A DNA stretch of 64,000 nucleotides from an uncultured Pelagibacteraceae bacterium (GCA_902577075.1 CACGXV010000004.1:20181-84180); one strand, 5' to 3'; positions 9,275 through 18,337 are shown, counted from the stretch's first letter. Notes: generated by a model not told the origin, from the sequence alone. Numbers and translations: made by a program.

Positions 9275-10028
9275 TTCACATTGTCACTTAGATCATGAAC
9301 CTTTAGTTCAAAATATTGAGGATATTTTGGCAAAATGCAAAAAGGAGGGTATTCAAAAGGTATTAACAATATCAACAACATTAAATGGGTTTCCTAAAAT
9401 TTTAGAGATTATAGACAAAGATGAAATGATATATGGAACTTTTGGTATACATCCCCATGAAACTAACAATGATCAAGTATCAAAAGATGAAATAATTAAA
9501 AAAATTAACACTAATAATAAAATAATTGGAGTAGGCGAGTCAGGTTTAGATTTTTATTATAATAATAGTGACAAAGATAAGCAAATAGCAAGTTTTAAAA
9601 ATCATATAGATGCAGCACTAGAATTAAATATACCTTTAATTGTTCATTCTAGAAATGCTGAAGCAGAAACATACGAAATATTAAAAAATTCTAATAAGAA
9701 TTTAAAAATTCTAATGCATTGTTTTACGGGATCCCTATCTTTTGCATTGAAATTAATGGAACTAAACTCCTACTTTTCAGCTAGTGGTATTATTACATTC
9801 AAAAATAGCACAGATCTTCAAAATACTTTTAAAGAATTACCATTAGAAAGATTGCTAATTGAAACTGACAGTCCTTTTTTAGCTCCTGAACCAATGAGAG
9901 GTAAGAAAAATGAACCATCTTTTGTGCGTTACACATTAAAGAAATTATCAGAATTGAAAAATGTTGATATGGGAGAGCTAGATAAAATTACAACTGAAAA
10001 TTTTAATAGATTATTCTTTAATAAATGA
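9267..10028 (+). CDS. tatD: TatD-family metal-dependent hydrolase
   Basis: A 253-residue TIM-barrel hydrolase of the TatD/YcfH family, generally 3'-5' DNases. Metal ligands are visible in MIDSHCHLDH at the N-terminus, GVGESGLDFYY around 90, IVHSRNA, LMHCFTGS and ETDSPFLAP near 200. Its overlap with metG and with the MBL-fold gene matches a gene order seen in many bacteria (metG-tatD). Confidence 0.93.
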   Translation: MIDSHCHLDHEPLVQNIEDILAKCKKEGIQKVLTISTTLNGFPKILEIIDKDEMIYGTFGIHPHETNNDQVSKDEIIKKINTNNKIIGVGESGLDFYYNNSDKDKQIASFKNHIDAALELNIPLIVHSRNAEAETYEILKNSNKNLKILMHCFTGSLSFALKLMELNSYFSASGIITFKNSTDLQNTFKELPLERLLIETDSPFLAPEPMRGKKNEPSFVRYTLKKLSELKNVDMGELDKITTENFNRLFFNK

Positions 10029-10798
10029 GCATAAAATTTACCATATTGGGGTGTGGAAGCTCTTTAGGTATACCCCGAATTGATGGATACTATGGAAGTT
10101 GTGATCCTAAAAATAAAAAAAATATTCGAACAAGATGTTCAGCTCTTATAAGTTCTAAAAACTTGAATATTCTTATTGATACATCTCCAGATTTAAAATC
10201 TCAATTGTTAAAAAATAAAGTAAAAAATATTGACACAGTTTTTTACACTCATTCTCATGCTGATCAAACTCATGGAATTAATGAGTTGAGAGTTTTCTCT
10301 TTAAAAAATAGAAAAAAAATACCTATTTATGCAGATGTAATTACAAAGAAAAATCTTAAAAATACTTTTGGTTATTGTTTTAAAGATTATAGAAATTATC
10401 CATCCATACTTGATGCTAAAACATTAAAGAAAAAGCATTTACTGAAAGATTTAAAAACACAAATTATTATTAAATCTTTAAAGGTCCATCATGGGTCAAT
10501 AAAAAGTATTTGTTATATAATTAATGGAAAATGTGCTTATGCACCAGATGTTAATATGATTGATAGCAAAGATTTAAAATATCTTAAAAATTTAAAATAT
10601 CTTATTGTAGATTGTTTAAGATATAAATTTCATCCAACTCATTTTAATTTAGATGATGTTTTGAAATTAATTTTAAAAATTAAGCCAAAGAATACAATCC
10701 TAACAAATTTAAGTAATGAAATTGACTATAATGAGATAAAAAAATTGTTACCTAAAAATGTAACACCTGCTCATGATGGACTAACATTATCAATTTAA
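10025..10798 (+). CDS. MBL-fold metallohydrolase, PhnP-like
   Basis: A 257-residue metallo-beta-lactamase superfamily protein. The zinc site HxHxDH is represented by YTHSHADQTHGINELR at about 75-90, with further ligands in VHHGSIKS and a C-terminal ILTNLSNEIDY/TPAHDG region. The start FTILGCGSSLGIPRIDG and the CDPKNKKNIRTRCS block match the PhnP/YcbX-like phosphodiesterase group that commonly follows tatD. The exact substrate (cyclic ribose phosphate or another phosphodiester) cannot be assigned. It is the last gene of the + strand run and its end overlaps the gpx end on the other strand by 9 nt. Confidence 0.83.
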   Translation: MSIKFTILGCGSSLGIPRIDGYYGSCDPKNKKNIRTRCSALISSKNLNILIDTSPDLKSQLLKNKVKNIDTVFYTHSHADQTHGINELRVFSLKNRKKIPIYADVITKKNLKNTFGYCFKDYRNYPSILDAKTLKKKHLLKDLKTQIIIKSLKVHHGSIKSICYIINGKCAYAPDVNMIDSKDLKYLKNLKYLIVDCLRYKFHPTHFNLDDVLKLILKIKPKNTILTNLSNEIDYNEIKKLLPKNVTPAHDGLTLSI

Positions 10799-11338
10799 CA
10801 AATTTTCAATTTTTTTTGTAATTTTCTTTGATGTTGGACTTGTTAAAGATGCGTAAGTATCTTCTATTTTACCTTCTTTATTAATTAATATCTTATAAAA
10901 ATTCCATTTAGGTATTGCTGATTTTCCATAGTTTGCTTTGGCCCATTTATAGATTTCATGCGCATTATCACCTTTAACATCAGTTATTTCTGTGAGTGGA
11001 AAGTTAATGTTAAAATTTACTTCGCAAAATTCTTTAACATCATTATTATTAGTTTTTTCCTGATTAAAAGAATTTGATGGTATACCAAGCACAATTAAGC
11101 CTCTGTCTCTATATTTCTCCCATAGTTCTTGCATATCATTATATTGTTTTGTAAATCCACAATAACTTGCAGTATTTACTATCAAAACAGGTTTTCCTTC
11201 GAATGCTTTTAAATCCATTTGCTTGCCGGTAATGCTGTTTATTTTAAAATCATAAAAGATTTTTTCATACTCAGCATGAGAGGAATTTTTAAAAAAAATC
11301 ATAATTATAGTAAGTCCAAATATTAGCAGTTGTTTCAT
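10790..11338 (-). CDS. Glutathione peroxidase-family thiol peroxidase, exported
   Basis: A 182-residue thioredoxin-fold peroxidase. A hydrophobic N-terminus (LLIFGLTIIMIFFKNSSHA) suggests export to the periplasm. The peroxidatic Cys lies in VNTASYCGFTKQY, the Trp motif is KWNFYKIL, and the middle motif reads IPSNSFNQE where classical enzymes have PCNQFGxQE, so the catalytic-tetrad Gln is replaced by Ser. Many proteobacterial homologues have PSNxF, so this is a subfamily trait. It probably uses thioredoxin-like reductants rather than glutathione (inference). It is convergent with the MBL gene and downstream of nhaA on the same strand. Confidence 0.87.
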   Translation of the reverse strand: MKQLLIFGLTIIMIFFKNSSHAEYEKIFYDFKINSITGKQMDLKAFEGKPVLIVNTASYCGFTKQYNDMQELWEKYRDRGLIVLGIPSNSFNQEKTNNNDVKEFCEVNFNINFPLTEITDVKGDNAHEIYKWAKANYGKSAIPKWNFYKILINKEGKIEDTYASLTSPTSKKITKKIENLLN

Positions 11339-11346
11339 ATTTTAAA

Positions 11347-12519
11347 TTATCTATTTGGTGTAAGTAGTATTAAAAAGTATCCAAATAAAGTGGATAATAA
11401 TGACCCAGTCAAAACTCCAATCTTTACACCATCCATATACTGCAAATTATCTGCAAATGCTAAATTTCCAACAAATAAACTCATTGTAAAACCAATTCCA
11501 GTTAAAACTCCTACACCATAAAAATTATACCAACTTGTATTACTTGGCATTTGGGCAACTTTTAATTTAATTGATACATAAGAAAAAACAAAAACACCCA
11601 ATTGTTTTCCAACAAATAATCCCAAAACTATACCCAAAGGAACTTTATCTAGTAACGACGAAAAGGATAAACCTTCTAAAGATACCCCTGCATTTGCAAA
11701 AGCAAATATTGGCATTATTCCAAATGCAACATATGGATTTATTGCATGCTCCACTTTTATTAGAAGTGAGAAATCTTTATCTTTTTTTCTGTGAGGTATT
11801 GTCATTGCTAGTAGCACACCAGCAATTGTTGCATGAATTCCTGAATTATGTGTAAAATCCCATAAGAAAATTCCAACTATCAAATAGGGTAGAAATTTTT
11901 TTATATTAAATTTATTTATTACTAATAAAACTATAAATGCTAACAGCATCAAAGATAAATATTTAATGCTTAAATCACCAGAGTAAAACAAAGCTATTAT
12001 AACTATAGCTCCTAAATCATCTATAATTGCTAAAGCTGTTAAAAATACTTTCAGAGAAAGAGGCACTCTACTTCCCAATAATGATAATACACCTAAAGAG
12101 AACGCAATATCTGTGGCAGACGGTATTGCCCATCCCTTTAAAGTTTCTCCATCTCCTAAATTTATAAACACATATATTAATGCAGGAATAACCATTCCAC
12201 CAATCGCAGCAATTATTGGAAGCAGAGCTTGTTTTATATTTGATAATTCCCCTTGCAAAAATTCCCTTTTTATTTCAAGTGTTACAAAAAAGAAGAAAAT
12301 AGCCATTAGTGCATCATTTATCCAATGCAAAACTGAGAGCTTAAGACCAAAATTATTTATTCCAATAAACAAGTATTTTTCTAATGTTGAGAAGTATAAA
12401 CTTGATAATTCTGAATTACTTATAATTAAAGCGATTACAGCTGCAAATAGAAGAACTATTCCACTAGCAGCCTCAAGTTTAAAAAATGATATAAAACTTT
12501 TTGTAATTTTTTGAATCAT
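11347..12519 (-). CDS. nhaA: Na+/H+ antiporter NhaA
   Basis: A 390-residue inner membrane antiporter with about twelve hydrophobic segments that exports Na+ in exchange for protons. The ion-binding double aspartate is in TALAIIDDLGAIVIIALFY, and the SATDIAFSLGVLSLLG motif of helix IV just before it is intact. The C-terminal GIGFTMSLFVGNLAF is also typical. It lies 2 nt downstream of the zinc-ribbon gene, indicating cotranscription. Sodium export fits a marine cell. Confidence 0.96.
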   Translation of the reverse strand: MIQKITKSFISFFKLEAASGIVLLFAAVIALIISNSELSSLYFSTLEKYLFIGINNFGLKLSVLHWINDALMAIFFFFVTLEIKREFLQGELSNIKQALLPIIAAIGGMVIPALIYVFINLGDGETLKGWAIPSATDIAFSLGVLSLLGSRVPLSLKVFLTALAIIDDLGAIVIIALFYSGDLSIKYLSLMLLAFIVLLVINKFNIKKFLPYLIVGIFLWDFTHNSGIHATIAGVLLAMTIPHRKKDKDFSLLIKVEHAINPYVAFGIMPIFAFANAGVSLEGLSFSSLLDKVPLGIVLGLFVGKQLGVFVFSYVSIKLKVAQMPSNTSWYNFYGVGVLTGIGFTMSLFVGNLAFADNLQYMDGVKIGVLTGSLLSTLFGYFLILLTPNR

Positions 12520-12521
12520 AT

Positions 12522-13040
12522 TCAGTTAATAAAATCTTTAAAAAATAATTTTAAATCTAACACAGTTTCGTAAAAGCTATCAAATAGAGGAATTATACCT
12601 GGAAAAAAATTAGACAAATTATACTTAAATGTCTCTAATAATAATATTAGACTTAATAAAGATATAATTAATATAATTAAATAAATAAATATCATCTTTA
12701 TTTGACTTGATTTCTTATCATTTACTTTATTATTTTTAGTTTTTACTTTTAAATCTTCAATTTTCTTCTCTGATATGTTTTCTTTAATCTTATCTAAAGT
12801 AACATTATTTTCATTATTTTCATTTACTCTATTGTCTTTTTCATCAAATTGAGAAAGTTTAATATCAAATTTACTGTTGTTATCTCCAGATATTTTTTTG
12901 TTATTGTTATCAATATTTAGACTTAGTTTATGATGCCATATATGTCCACAAGAGCTACATTTAAGAGTTCTCCCGCTTCTAGGTATTAATTTTTGATCTA
13001 GGTTGAAATTTTTATTACAATTAGGACATTCTATGATCAT
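12522..13040 (-). CDS. MJ0042-type zinc-ribbon membrane protein
   Basis: A 172-residue protein. The N-terminus MIIECPNCNKNFNLDQKLIP and CSSCGHIWHHKL form the CxxC...CxxC zinc ribbon (MJ0042 type) widespread in alphaproteobacteria. A polar, Asn/Lys-rich linker follows (about 40-115), then one transmembrane helix (IFIYLIILIISLLSLILLLE) and a short tail. The start at 13040 is chosen because the zinc ribbon begins at once; an upstream in-frame extension would run into the tRNA-Pro gene. Function is unknown; the architecture suggests a membrane-tethered regulator. Confidence 0.8.
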   Translation of the reverse strand: MIIECPNCNKNFNLDQKLIPRSGRTLKCSSCGHIWHHKLSLNIDNNNKKISGDNNSKFDIKLSQFDEKDNRVNENNENNVTLDKIKENISEKKIEDLKVKTKNNKVNDKKSSQIKMIFIYLIILIISLLSLILLLETFKYNLSNFFPGIIPLFDSFYETVLDLKLFFKDFIN

Positions 13041-13135
13041 ATGATCTCTTATAGCATTAAATATCAAATATATTAGAAATTTGTAACTAATATAACCTTT
13101 GAATTTTGTTTTATCTGCTGTATTAGTACTGCAAT

Positions 13136-13212
<77 letters not shown>

Positions 13213-13217
13213 ATTTT

Positions 13218-13499
13218 ATGAAAAAAGCTAAAATCTACAAACCATCAAAAACTGCAATGCAATCAGGTATAAAGAAATTTGATAAATGGATTATTGAATT
13301 TATAACTGATGACCCTGTAACAAATCCTTTAATGGGATGGGAGAGTTCCACCGATACTTACTCTGAAGTAAAATTAGAATTTAAGACAAAAGTTCTTGCA
13401 GTAGATTATGCTAAAAAAAATAATATAAGTTTTGAAGTTATTGAGCCAAAAAATAGAAAAATAACAAAAAAATCTTACGCAGATAATTTCACAAAATAA
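13218..13499 (+). CDS. NDUFS4-like complex I accessory subunit
   Basis: A 93-residue protein of the ETC complex I subunit family (NDUFS4/18 kDa accessory subunit of NADH:ubiquinone oxidoreductase), found in alphaproteobacteria and mitochondria. Family features are AKIYKPSKTAMQSG at the N-terminus, WIIEFITDDP, the PLMGWESSTDT core and a terminal KSYADNF motif. There is no space for a ribosome-binding site between the tRNA-Pro CCA end and the ATG, so translation would be leaderless-like after tRNA processing, or the upstream tRNA sequence acts as leader. Its stop overlaps the next start (TAATG). Confidence 0.9.
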   Translation: MKKAKIYKPSKTAMQSGIKKFDKWIIEFITDDPVTNPLMGWESSTDTYSEVKLEFKTKVLAVDYAKKNNISFEVIEPKNRKITKKSYADNFTK

Positions 13500-14494
13500 T
13501 GTTTAGATTCTTTACAATAAAAAAATGGTATCTATGGTCCTGGATTGGATCAATGGTAATCTTATCCTCGTTGTGGGTACAAGTAAAAATTGATGTAAAA
13601 ATTAATGAATGGTTTGGTGAATTTTATGACATGATACAAAAAGCCTTAGGAGCACCTAACGCAATTACCATTGAAGAATATTGGGAAAGCTTATTCTCTT
13701 TTATTACATTAGCTGCAATGTATGTTGGTGTAGCTGTTATTGTTAGCTATTTTACATCACATTACTTATTTAGATGGAGAACAGCTATGGTTGAATATTA
13801 TCATAGTGTGTATGAAAAAGGCCGTAAGATTGAGGGAGCTTCACAAAGAGTACAGGAAGACACTATAAAATTTTCAAGAATAATGGAATCTTTAGGTACA
13901 AGTTTTATTGAAGCAATTATGATCCTAGTTGAGTTTATGCCAATCCTATTCGGTTTAAGTATAGGTATACCAATTTTCTTTTTTGGGAACTGGGAATATG
14001 GTTTAATTGTTGGAGCTCTTATTTGGTCTATTGGAGGTACAATTTTTTTAATCATATTAGGTTTAATCTTAAGGTTAGTTGGAGTTGAGTATGATCTTCA
14101 AAAAAAGGAAGCTGCTTACAGAAAAATTTTGGTAATTGCTGAGGATGACGGTACAGTAAGACCAAAATCAATTGAGGAACTTTTTCACGATGTTAGAAAT
14201 ATTCATTTTTTGAGTTACATAAGGTATCTTTATTTTAATATCGGAAGAATAGCTTATTTACAGGCAAACGTTTTATCTGCTTATGTTTTTCTTGCCCCTG
14301 CGATAGTTGCAGGAGCTGTAACTTTAGGAGTAATGCAACAAATTATTAGAGCTTTTGGAAGAGTTGAAGGCTCAATGCAATATATTTTAAAGGCATGGCC
14401 AACGATTATTGAATTAGCCAGTGTATACAAAAGATTAAGAGAATTTGAGCACAAATTAGAATTAAAAGAAAAAAAACAAATTATTGAAACGTGA
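13499..14494 (+). CDS. SbmA/BacA-like inner membrane peptide transporter
   Basis: A 331-residue membrane protein of the SbmA/BacA family, proton-driven importers of peptides and peptide-like antibiotics. About six to seven transmembrane segments resemble an ABC exporter membrane domain without the ATPase. Diagnostic regions are YLFRWRTAMVEYY, IEGASQRVQEDTIKFSRIME (about 117-136), and the later ELFHDVRNIHFLSYIRYLYF block. It is somewhat shorter than E. coli SbmA (about 400 residues). The gene overlaps the NDUFS4-like gene and glpX follows six bases after its stop. Confidence 0.83.
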   Translation: MFRFFTIKKWYLWSWIGSMVILSSLWVQVKIDVKINEWFGEFYDMIQKALGAPNAITIEEYWESLFSFITLAAMYVGVAVIVSYFTSHYLFRWRTAMVEYYHSVYEKGRKIEGASQRVQEDTIKFSRIMESLGTSFIEAIMILVEFMPILFGLSIGIPIFFFGNWEYGLIVGALIWSIGGTIFLIILGLILRLVGVEYDLQKKEAAYRKILVIAEDDGTVRPKSIEELFHDVRNIHFLSYIRYLYFNIGRIAYLQANVLSAYVFLAPAIVAGAVTLGVMQQIIRAFGRVEGSMQYILKAWPTIIELASVYKRLREFEHKLELKEKKQIIET

Positions 14495-14500
14495 TGTTGC

Positions 14501-15445
14501 ATGAAATTATCAAATGAACTACTCGCAAAGCTTATCGATATTACATCTAATTCTGCTATAGCTTGTTACCCTTATATTGGGAAAAACGAAAAAATTTTAG
14601 CCGATAAAGCGGCTACAGATGTAATGAGAAATTCTCTTAATAAATTAGATATCAAAGGCGAGGTTGTAATAGGTGAAGGTGAGCTTGATAAAGCACCAAT
14701 GCTTTACATAGGAGAAAAACTTGGTAGTGGAAAAGGACCAATGTTAGATATTGCTGTTGATCCAGTTGAGGGTACAAATTTTGTTGCAAAAAATCTACCA
14801 GGAGCAATGACAGTTTTGGCTGTTGCTAATAAAGGAGATCTATTTAGCGCACCTGAAACGTATATGGAAAAAATTGCATTTGGAAAAGATTTGCCTAAAA
14901 ATATAATGGATCTTGATAATACTGTTGAAAAAAATCTAAAAAATTTTGCTGAAGCATCAAATAAATATTTAGACGAGATAACAGTATGTTTACTTAAAAG
15001 GGATCGTCATATTAAAATCATAAATGAATTAAAAAAATTAAAGGTAAATATAAAGTTTATTACTGACGGTGATGTGACAGGTGCATTACTAGTTTCTGAT
15101 AAAAAATATAAAGTAGATATATTTATGGGTGTCGGTGGAGGCCCCGAGGGAGTTATAGCTGCTGCTGCATTAAAATCATTAAAATGTAATTTTAAAGGTA
15201 GATTTATCTTTAAATCCAACACTGATATTCTGAGAGCTAAGAAAATGGGAATAAAAGATTTAAATAAAAAATATGAAATAAATGAAATTATCAGAGGAGA
15301 TAGTATTTTTTGTGCAACCGGTATAACTTCTGGTGATTTGATGGGCGGTATAACTAAAGAAACAGATAAATATTTTACTGAGACAATTTTTACTCATGAT
15401 AAATCTATTTTAGAGCTTGTAAAAAAAGAGGTGTCGATTACTTGA
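14501..15445 (+). CDS. glpX: Class II fructose-1,6-bisphosphatase
   Basis: A 314-residue GlpX-type phosphatase that converts fructose-1,6-bisphosphate to fructose-6-phosphate in gluconeogenesis. Conserved blocks are AADKAATDVMRNSL, VIGEGELDKAPMLYIGE, the metal-binding DIAVDPVEGTNFVAKN (about 84-99), ITDGDVTGALL, and GVGGGPEGVIAAAALK. No class I enzyme is in the window. The ATG at 14501 fits the conserved N-terminus. A tRNA-Glu follows on the same strand after 35 nt. Confidence 0.95.
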   Translation: MKLSNELLAKLIDITSNSAIACYPYIGKNEKILADKAATDVMRNSLNKLDIKGEVVIGEGELDKAPMLYIGEKLGSGKGPMLDIAVDPVEGTNFVAKNLPGAMTVLAVANKGDLFSAPETYMEKIAFGKDLPKNIMDLDNTVEKNLKNFAEASNKYLDEITVCLLKRDRHIKIINELKKLKVNIKFITDGDVTGALLVSDKKYKVDIFMGVGGGPEGVIAAAALKSLKCNFKGRFIFKSNTDILRAKKMGIKDLNKKYEINEIIRGDSIFCATGITSGDLMGGITKETDKYFTETIFTHDKSILELVKKEVSIT

Positions 15446-15480
15446 TTATTTGAAAAATTTACAATAAAAGATCCATCTCT

Positions 15481-15555
15481 GGTCCCTTCGTCTATCGGTT
15501 AGGACACATGGTTTTCATCCATGAAAGAGGGGTTCGATTCCCCTAGGGACCGCCA
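15481..15555 (+). tRNA. tRNA-Glu (anticodon UUC)
   Basis: The cloverleaf starts GGTCCCT and pairs with AGGGACC, has discriminator G and encoded CCA (15553-15555). Anticodon stem CATGG/CCATG closes loop TTTTCAT, giving TTC. T-loop GTTCGATTC is canonical. It lies downstream of glpX and convergent to bamE, whose stop is two bases away. Confidence 0.97.
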
Positions 15556-15557
15556 CT

Positions 15558-16010
15558 TTATTTATTTCTTCGCGCAGGTGCATTAATTTTTTCTCTCAAA
15601 GATGAAAATATGTCATAAATTTTGTTATCATTTTGAAATTTTTTCTTGGTTATTTTTTCAGCAATTTTTATATCATTCATATCATTAAGACTTAAAATTT
15701 TTTTATTAGAAACAACTCCCATTAAGTTAAATTCTAATAAAATTATATTATTTTTAGATATTTTCTTTTTTCCGAGTTTAATTAATGATTGATTAGTTTT
15801 TATTCTCTCAATATAGAACCAAGAATTGTCAAATTTACTTGTAGAAGATGGAGGACCTAATAGCTTTCTGATATCATTCTTATTAGTTTTATTTAATATA
15901 ATTTTATCGTACTTTGCATCTATAAATCTAGATCCGTGTGAATTAGAAACTTTATTTAATGTACAATTAAGTGTAAACAAAAATAGAAATAAAAATATAA
16001 AATTTTTCAT
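15558..16010 (-). CDS. bamE: BamE/SmpA-OmlA-type outer membrane assembly lipoprotein
   Basis: A 150-residue lipoprotein of the SmpA/OmlA (BamE) family, an accessory of the BAM complex that inserts outer membrane beta-barrels. The signal segment MKNFIFLFLFLFTLNC has a lipobox ending at Cys16. The SmpA core is NKTNKNDIRKLLGPPSSTSKF followed by SWFYIE (about 40-72), including the conserved LGPP turn. Its ATG abuts the ATG of the divergent bc1 chaperone gene (CATATG at 16008-16013), so each 5' control region lies inside the other gene. Confidence 0.88.
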   Translation of the reverse strand: MKNFIFLFLFLFTLNCTLNKVSNSHGSRFIDAKYDKIILNKTNKNDIRKLLGPPSSTSKFDNSWFYIERIKTNQSLIKLGKKKISKNNIILLEFNLMGVVSNKKILSLNDMNDIKIAEKITKKKFQNDNKIYDIFSSLREKINAPARRNK

Positions 16011-16484
16011 ATGAATATTGAATATCTTAATATCTATAATAATTTAATAAAATTAACTAGGAATAAAAATCTTTACTTAAATCTTAAAAATAATGATACT
16101 TTTTCAGATAGATTGATAATACTCCTATTTCATTTTGGTTTTTTTTTGAAAAATTACAAAATTGAACTAAGCAAAAAAGACTCACAAGATTTATTTGATT
16201 TCTTCATTAGACAAATAGAACTTTCGATTAGAGAAATTGGATATGGGGACGTCTCTATAAATAAAAAAATGAAAGAATATGTTAATCTTTTTTTTGCTAT
16301 TTTAGACAAAATTGAAAAATGGGATAGTTTTGAAACTAACGAAAAGAAAAAAATAATAGGTGATTTGATAAACATTAATGATGATAATGATTTATTTATT
16401 GACTATTTTGAAAAATATAAGGTTTTTTTGTCAAAAAACTCTTTAAAAATCTTTACAAAAGATATATTAGAACTTAAATTTTAA
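16011..16484 (+). CDS. Ubiquinol-cytochrome c chaperone (UQCC1/Cbp3 family)
   Basis: A 157-residue helical protein of the ubiquinol-cytochrome c chaperone family, which in mitochondria (Cbp3/UQCC1) assists cytochrome b translation and bc1 assembly. Recognisable family features are [46 protein letters not shown] (about 63-95; compare LFDxFxxDMDxSLREMGVGDLxVPKxIK). Next to bamE in many alphaproteobacteria. The start codon abuts that of bamE. Three bases separate its stop from rpmF. Confidence 0.85.
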   Translation: MNIEYLNIYNNLIKLTRNKNLYLNLKNNDTFSDRLIILLFHFGFFLKNYKIELSKKDSQDLFDFFIRQIELSIREIGYGDVSINKKMKEYVNLFFAILDKIEKWDSFETNEKKKIIGDLININDDNDLFIDYFEKYKVFLSKNSLKIFTKDILELKF

Positions 16485-16486
16485 AT

Positions 16487-16666
16487 ATGGCTGTACCTAA
16501 ACGTAAAACAACTAAATCTAGAGCGGGGAAAAGACGCTCGCATTTAAAAATATCTTCTAAAAATATTATTGAAGATAAAAAGTCCGGAGAGTATAGATTG
16601 TCTCATCATTTGGACTTAAAAACAGGCTATTACAAAGGAAGACAAGTTTTAGATCCAAAAGAATAA
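16487..16666 (+). CDS. rpmF: 50S ribosomal protein L32
   Basis: A 59-residue ribosomal protein with the diagnostic N-terminus [19 protein letters not shown] and the region [20 protein letters not shown]. The ATG at 16487 is three bases after the previous stop. The rpmF-plsX pairing is widely conserved across bacteria, which supports the call. Confidence 0.95.
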   Translation: MAVPKRKTTKSRAGKRRSHLKISSKNIIEDKKSGEYRLSHHLDLKTGYYKGRQVLDPKE

Positions 16667-16671
16667 TTTTT

Positions 16672-17679
16672 ATGAATAAACCAATTACTATTGCCATTGA
16701 TGCAATGGGTGGTGATAATTCTCCCAATAAAGTAATTGAGGGTATTTCTATACACTCCAAAAGTTCTACAGATATTTACTATAAAATTTTTGGAAATGAA
16801 AAGTTGATTAAACCTTTAATAAAAAAATGTAATTTGGATGAAAGATATTTCAATTTAATTCACACTGATAAAGAAATTCAAGGTGATGATACAGCTTTAT
16901 CTGCTGCTAAAAAGGGGAAAGATACAAGTATGTGGCTTGCAATTGAGTCTCTTAAATTAGATAAAGCCGATGCTATTGTTTCTGCTGGAAATACAGGAGC
17001 ACTATTTTTAATATCAAAGTTAAATTTAAAAATGATTGAAAACATCGATAAGCCAGCCCTGTCAGCATTATGGCCTAGCAAAAAAGGGATGAATGTTGTT
17101 TTAGATTTAGGTGCAAATATAGACTGTAGTTCTAAAAATTTATTAGATTTTTCTATAATGGGTGCAGCATTACTCAAAGCTTTATTTGAAAATATAAAAC
17201 CAGCTGTTGCATTATTAAATATTGGATCTGAAGAGGCAAAAGGTAATGCAATGATTAAAGATTCATATCAGCTTTTAAATGAAAAAAAATACTCTCTATT
17301 TGATTTTAAAGGATATATAGAAGGAAATAATATTATGGATGGAGATGTAAATGTAATTGTAGCAGACGGATTTACAGGAAATATAGCTCTCAAAACTGCA
17401 GAAGGAACATCTAATTTTATAATAGGTGAATTAAAAAAAGCTCTTACAAGTAATATAATTGGTAAATTTTCTTCTTTATTAAATTATGGCAATTTAAAAA
17501 ATTTCAAAAATAAACTAGATCCACGACTGTACAATGGAGCAATTTTATTGGGTCTTGATAAACCTGTAATAAAAAGTCATGGATCTACTGATGCATTAGG
17601 TTTTGCAAATTCACTTAAAGTATGTGAGAAAACAATTAGAGGTAATTTAATCAATCAAATAAAACAAAATATTAAATAA
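16672..17679 (+). CDS. plsX: Phosphate acyltransferase PlsX
   Basis: A 335-residue enzyme converting acyl-ACP to acyl-phosphate, the first step to phosphatidic acid with PlsY. Signatures: ITIAIDAMGGDNSP at the N-terminus, VSAGNTGALF (about 100-110), LDLGANIDCS, NIGSEEAKGN, and VADGFTGNIALKTAEG. The usual alphaproteobacterial order is rpmF-plsX-fabH-ihfA; here ihfA follows directly and fabH is absent. Confidence 0.96.
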   Translation: MNKPITIAIDAMGGDNSPNKVIEGISIHSKSSTDIYYKIFGNEKLIKPLIKKCNLDERYFNLIHTDKEIQGDDTALSAAKKGKDTSMWLAIESLKLDKADAIVSAGNTGALFLISKLNLKMIENIDKPALSALWPSKKGMNVVLDLGANIDCSSKNLLDFSIMGAALLKALFENIKPAVALLNIGSEEAKGNAMIKDSYQLLNEKKYSLFDFKGYIEGNNIMDGDVNVIVADGFTGNIALKTAEGTSNFIIGELKKALTSNIIGKFSSLLNYGNLKNFKNKLDPRLYNGAILLGLDKPVIKSHGSTDALGFANSLKVCEKTIRGNLINQIKQNIK

Positions 17680-17973
17680 GTGAGAATTAATTTAACCAAA
17701 AAAAATATAATTAACTCAATTTATATGCAAATTGGTTTTTCCAAAAAGATAAGTGAAACTTTATTAGAAGATATTTTGCAAATTATATTAAAAAATATTG
17801 AAGAGCACAAAAAAGTTAAAATTGCAAAATTTGGCACTTTTTCACTAAGAAGAAAAAAACAACGTTTTGGAAGAAACCCAAAAACTAAAGAAATTAAAAT
17901 TATTTCAGAAAGAAACGTAATTCTTTTTAAACCATCAAGAGAGCTAAAAGAATACATCAATAAAAATGAATAA
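17680..17973 (+). CDS. ihfA: Integration host factor alpha subunit
   Basis: A 97-residue DNA-bending protein of the HU/IHF family. The beta-arm signature FGTFSLRRKKQRFGRNPKTKE (46-66 approx., with the intercalating Pro) is intact, and the N-terminus MRINLTKKNIINSIYMQIGFSKK fits IHF alpha. The start codon is GTG at 17680, immediately after the plsX stop; no ATG alternative is present. Assignment as the alpha subunit rests mainly on the conserved neighbourhood (plsX upstream, merR downstream). Confidence 0.88.
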   Translation: MRINLTKKNIINSIYMQIGFSKKISETLLEDILQIILKNIEEHKKVKIAKFGTFSLRRKKQRFGRNPKTKEIKIISERNVILFKPSRELKEYINKNE

Positions 17974-18337
17974 TTTTAAAACTGATAGTAAATATAAAAG
18001 TATTGGTGAGGTAGCTCAAATACTGGATCTTGTAAACAAAAAGAAAGGGACTTTATCAACACATACCATTCGTTTTTGGGAAAAACAATTTAAACAAATT
18101 AAGCCTAAAATTTTTGTAGGTAAAAGAAGATATTATGATGAAAATACAATAAACACTCTTAAAAAAATCAAATTTTTACTAAAAGATAAAGGTATGACGT
18201 TAAATGGAGTAAAAAAAGTTCTTAATTCGGAACTTTCAGATATTGACGAATTAAACAATACCTCTATAAAGCAAAAAAATATTATAAAAATAAAAATTAA
18301 AAAAATTAAAAATTTAGTAGAAAGCTTAAAAAAATAA
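17966..18337 (+). CDS. MerR-family transcriptional regulator
   Basis: A 123-residue regulator. The N-terminal winged helix-turn-helix is clear: YKSIGEVAQILDL, STHTIRFWEKQFKQIKPK and GKRRYYDENTINTLKKIKFLL (about 5-65), followed by MTLNGVKKVL and a short Lys-rich coiled tail. It has no effector domain or metal-binding Cys. The ihfA-merR pair is a standing feature of alphaproteobacteria; the target genes are unknown. It overlaps ihfA by 8 nt and abuts rpmG. Confidence 0.88.
   Translation: MNNFKTDSKYKSIGEVAQILDLVNKKKGTLSTHTIRFWEKQFKQIKPKIFVGKRRYYDENTINTLKKIKFLLKDKGMTLNGVKKVLNSELSDIDELNNTSIKQKNIIKIKIKKIKNLVESLKK

Noticed and set aside
11571..11855. Open frame of 94 codons on the + strand
   Set aside because: It lies wholly within nhaA on the other strand, and the translation has no recognisable family features; nhaA is certain.
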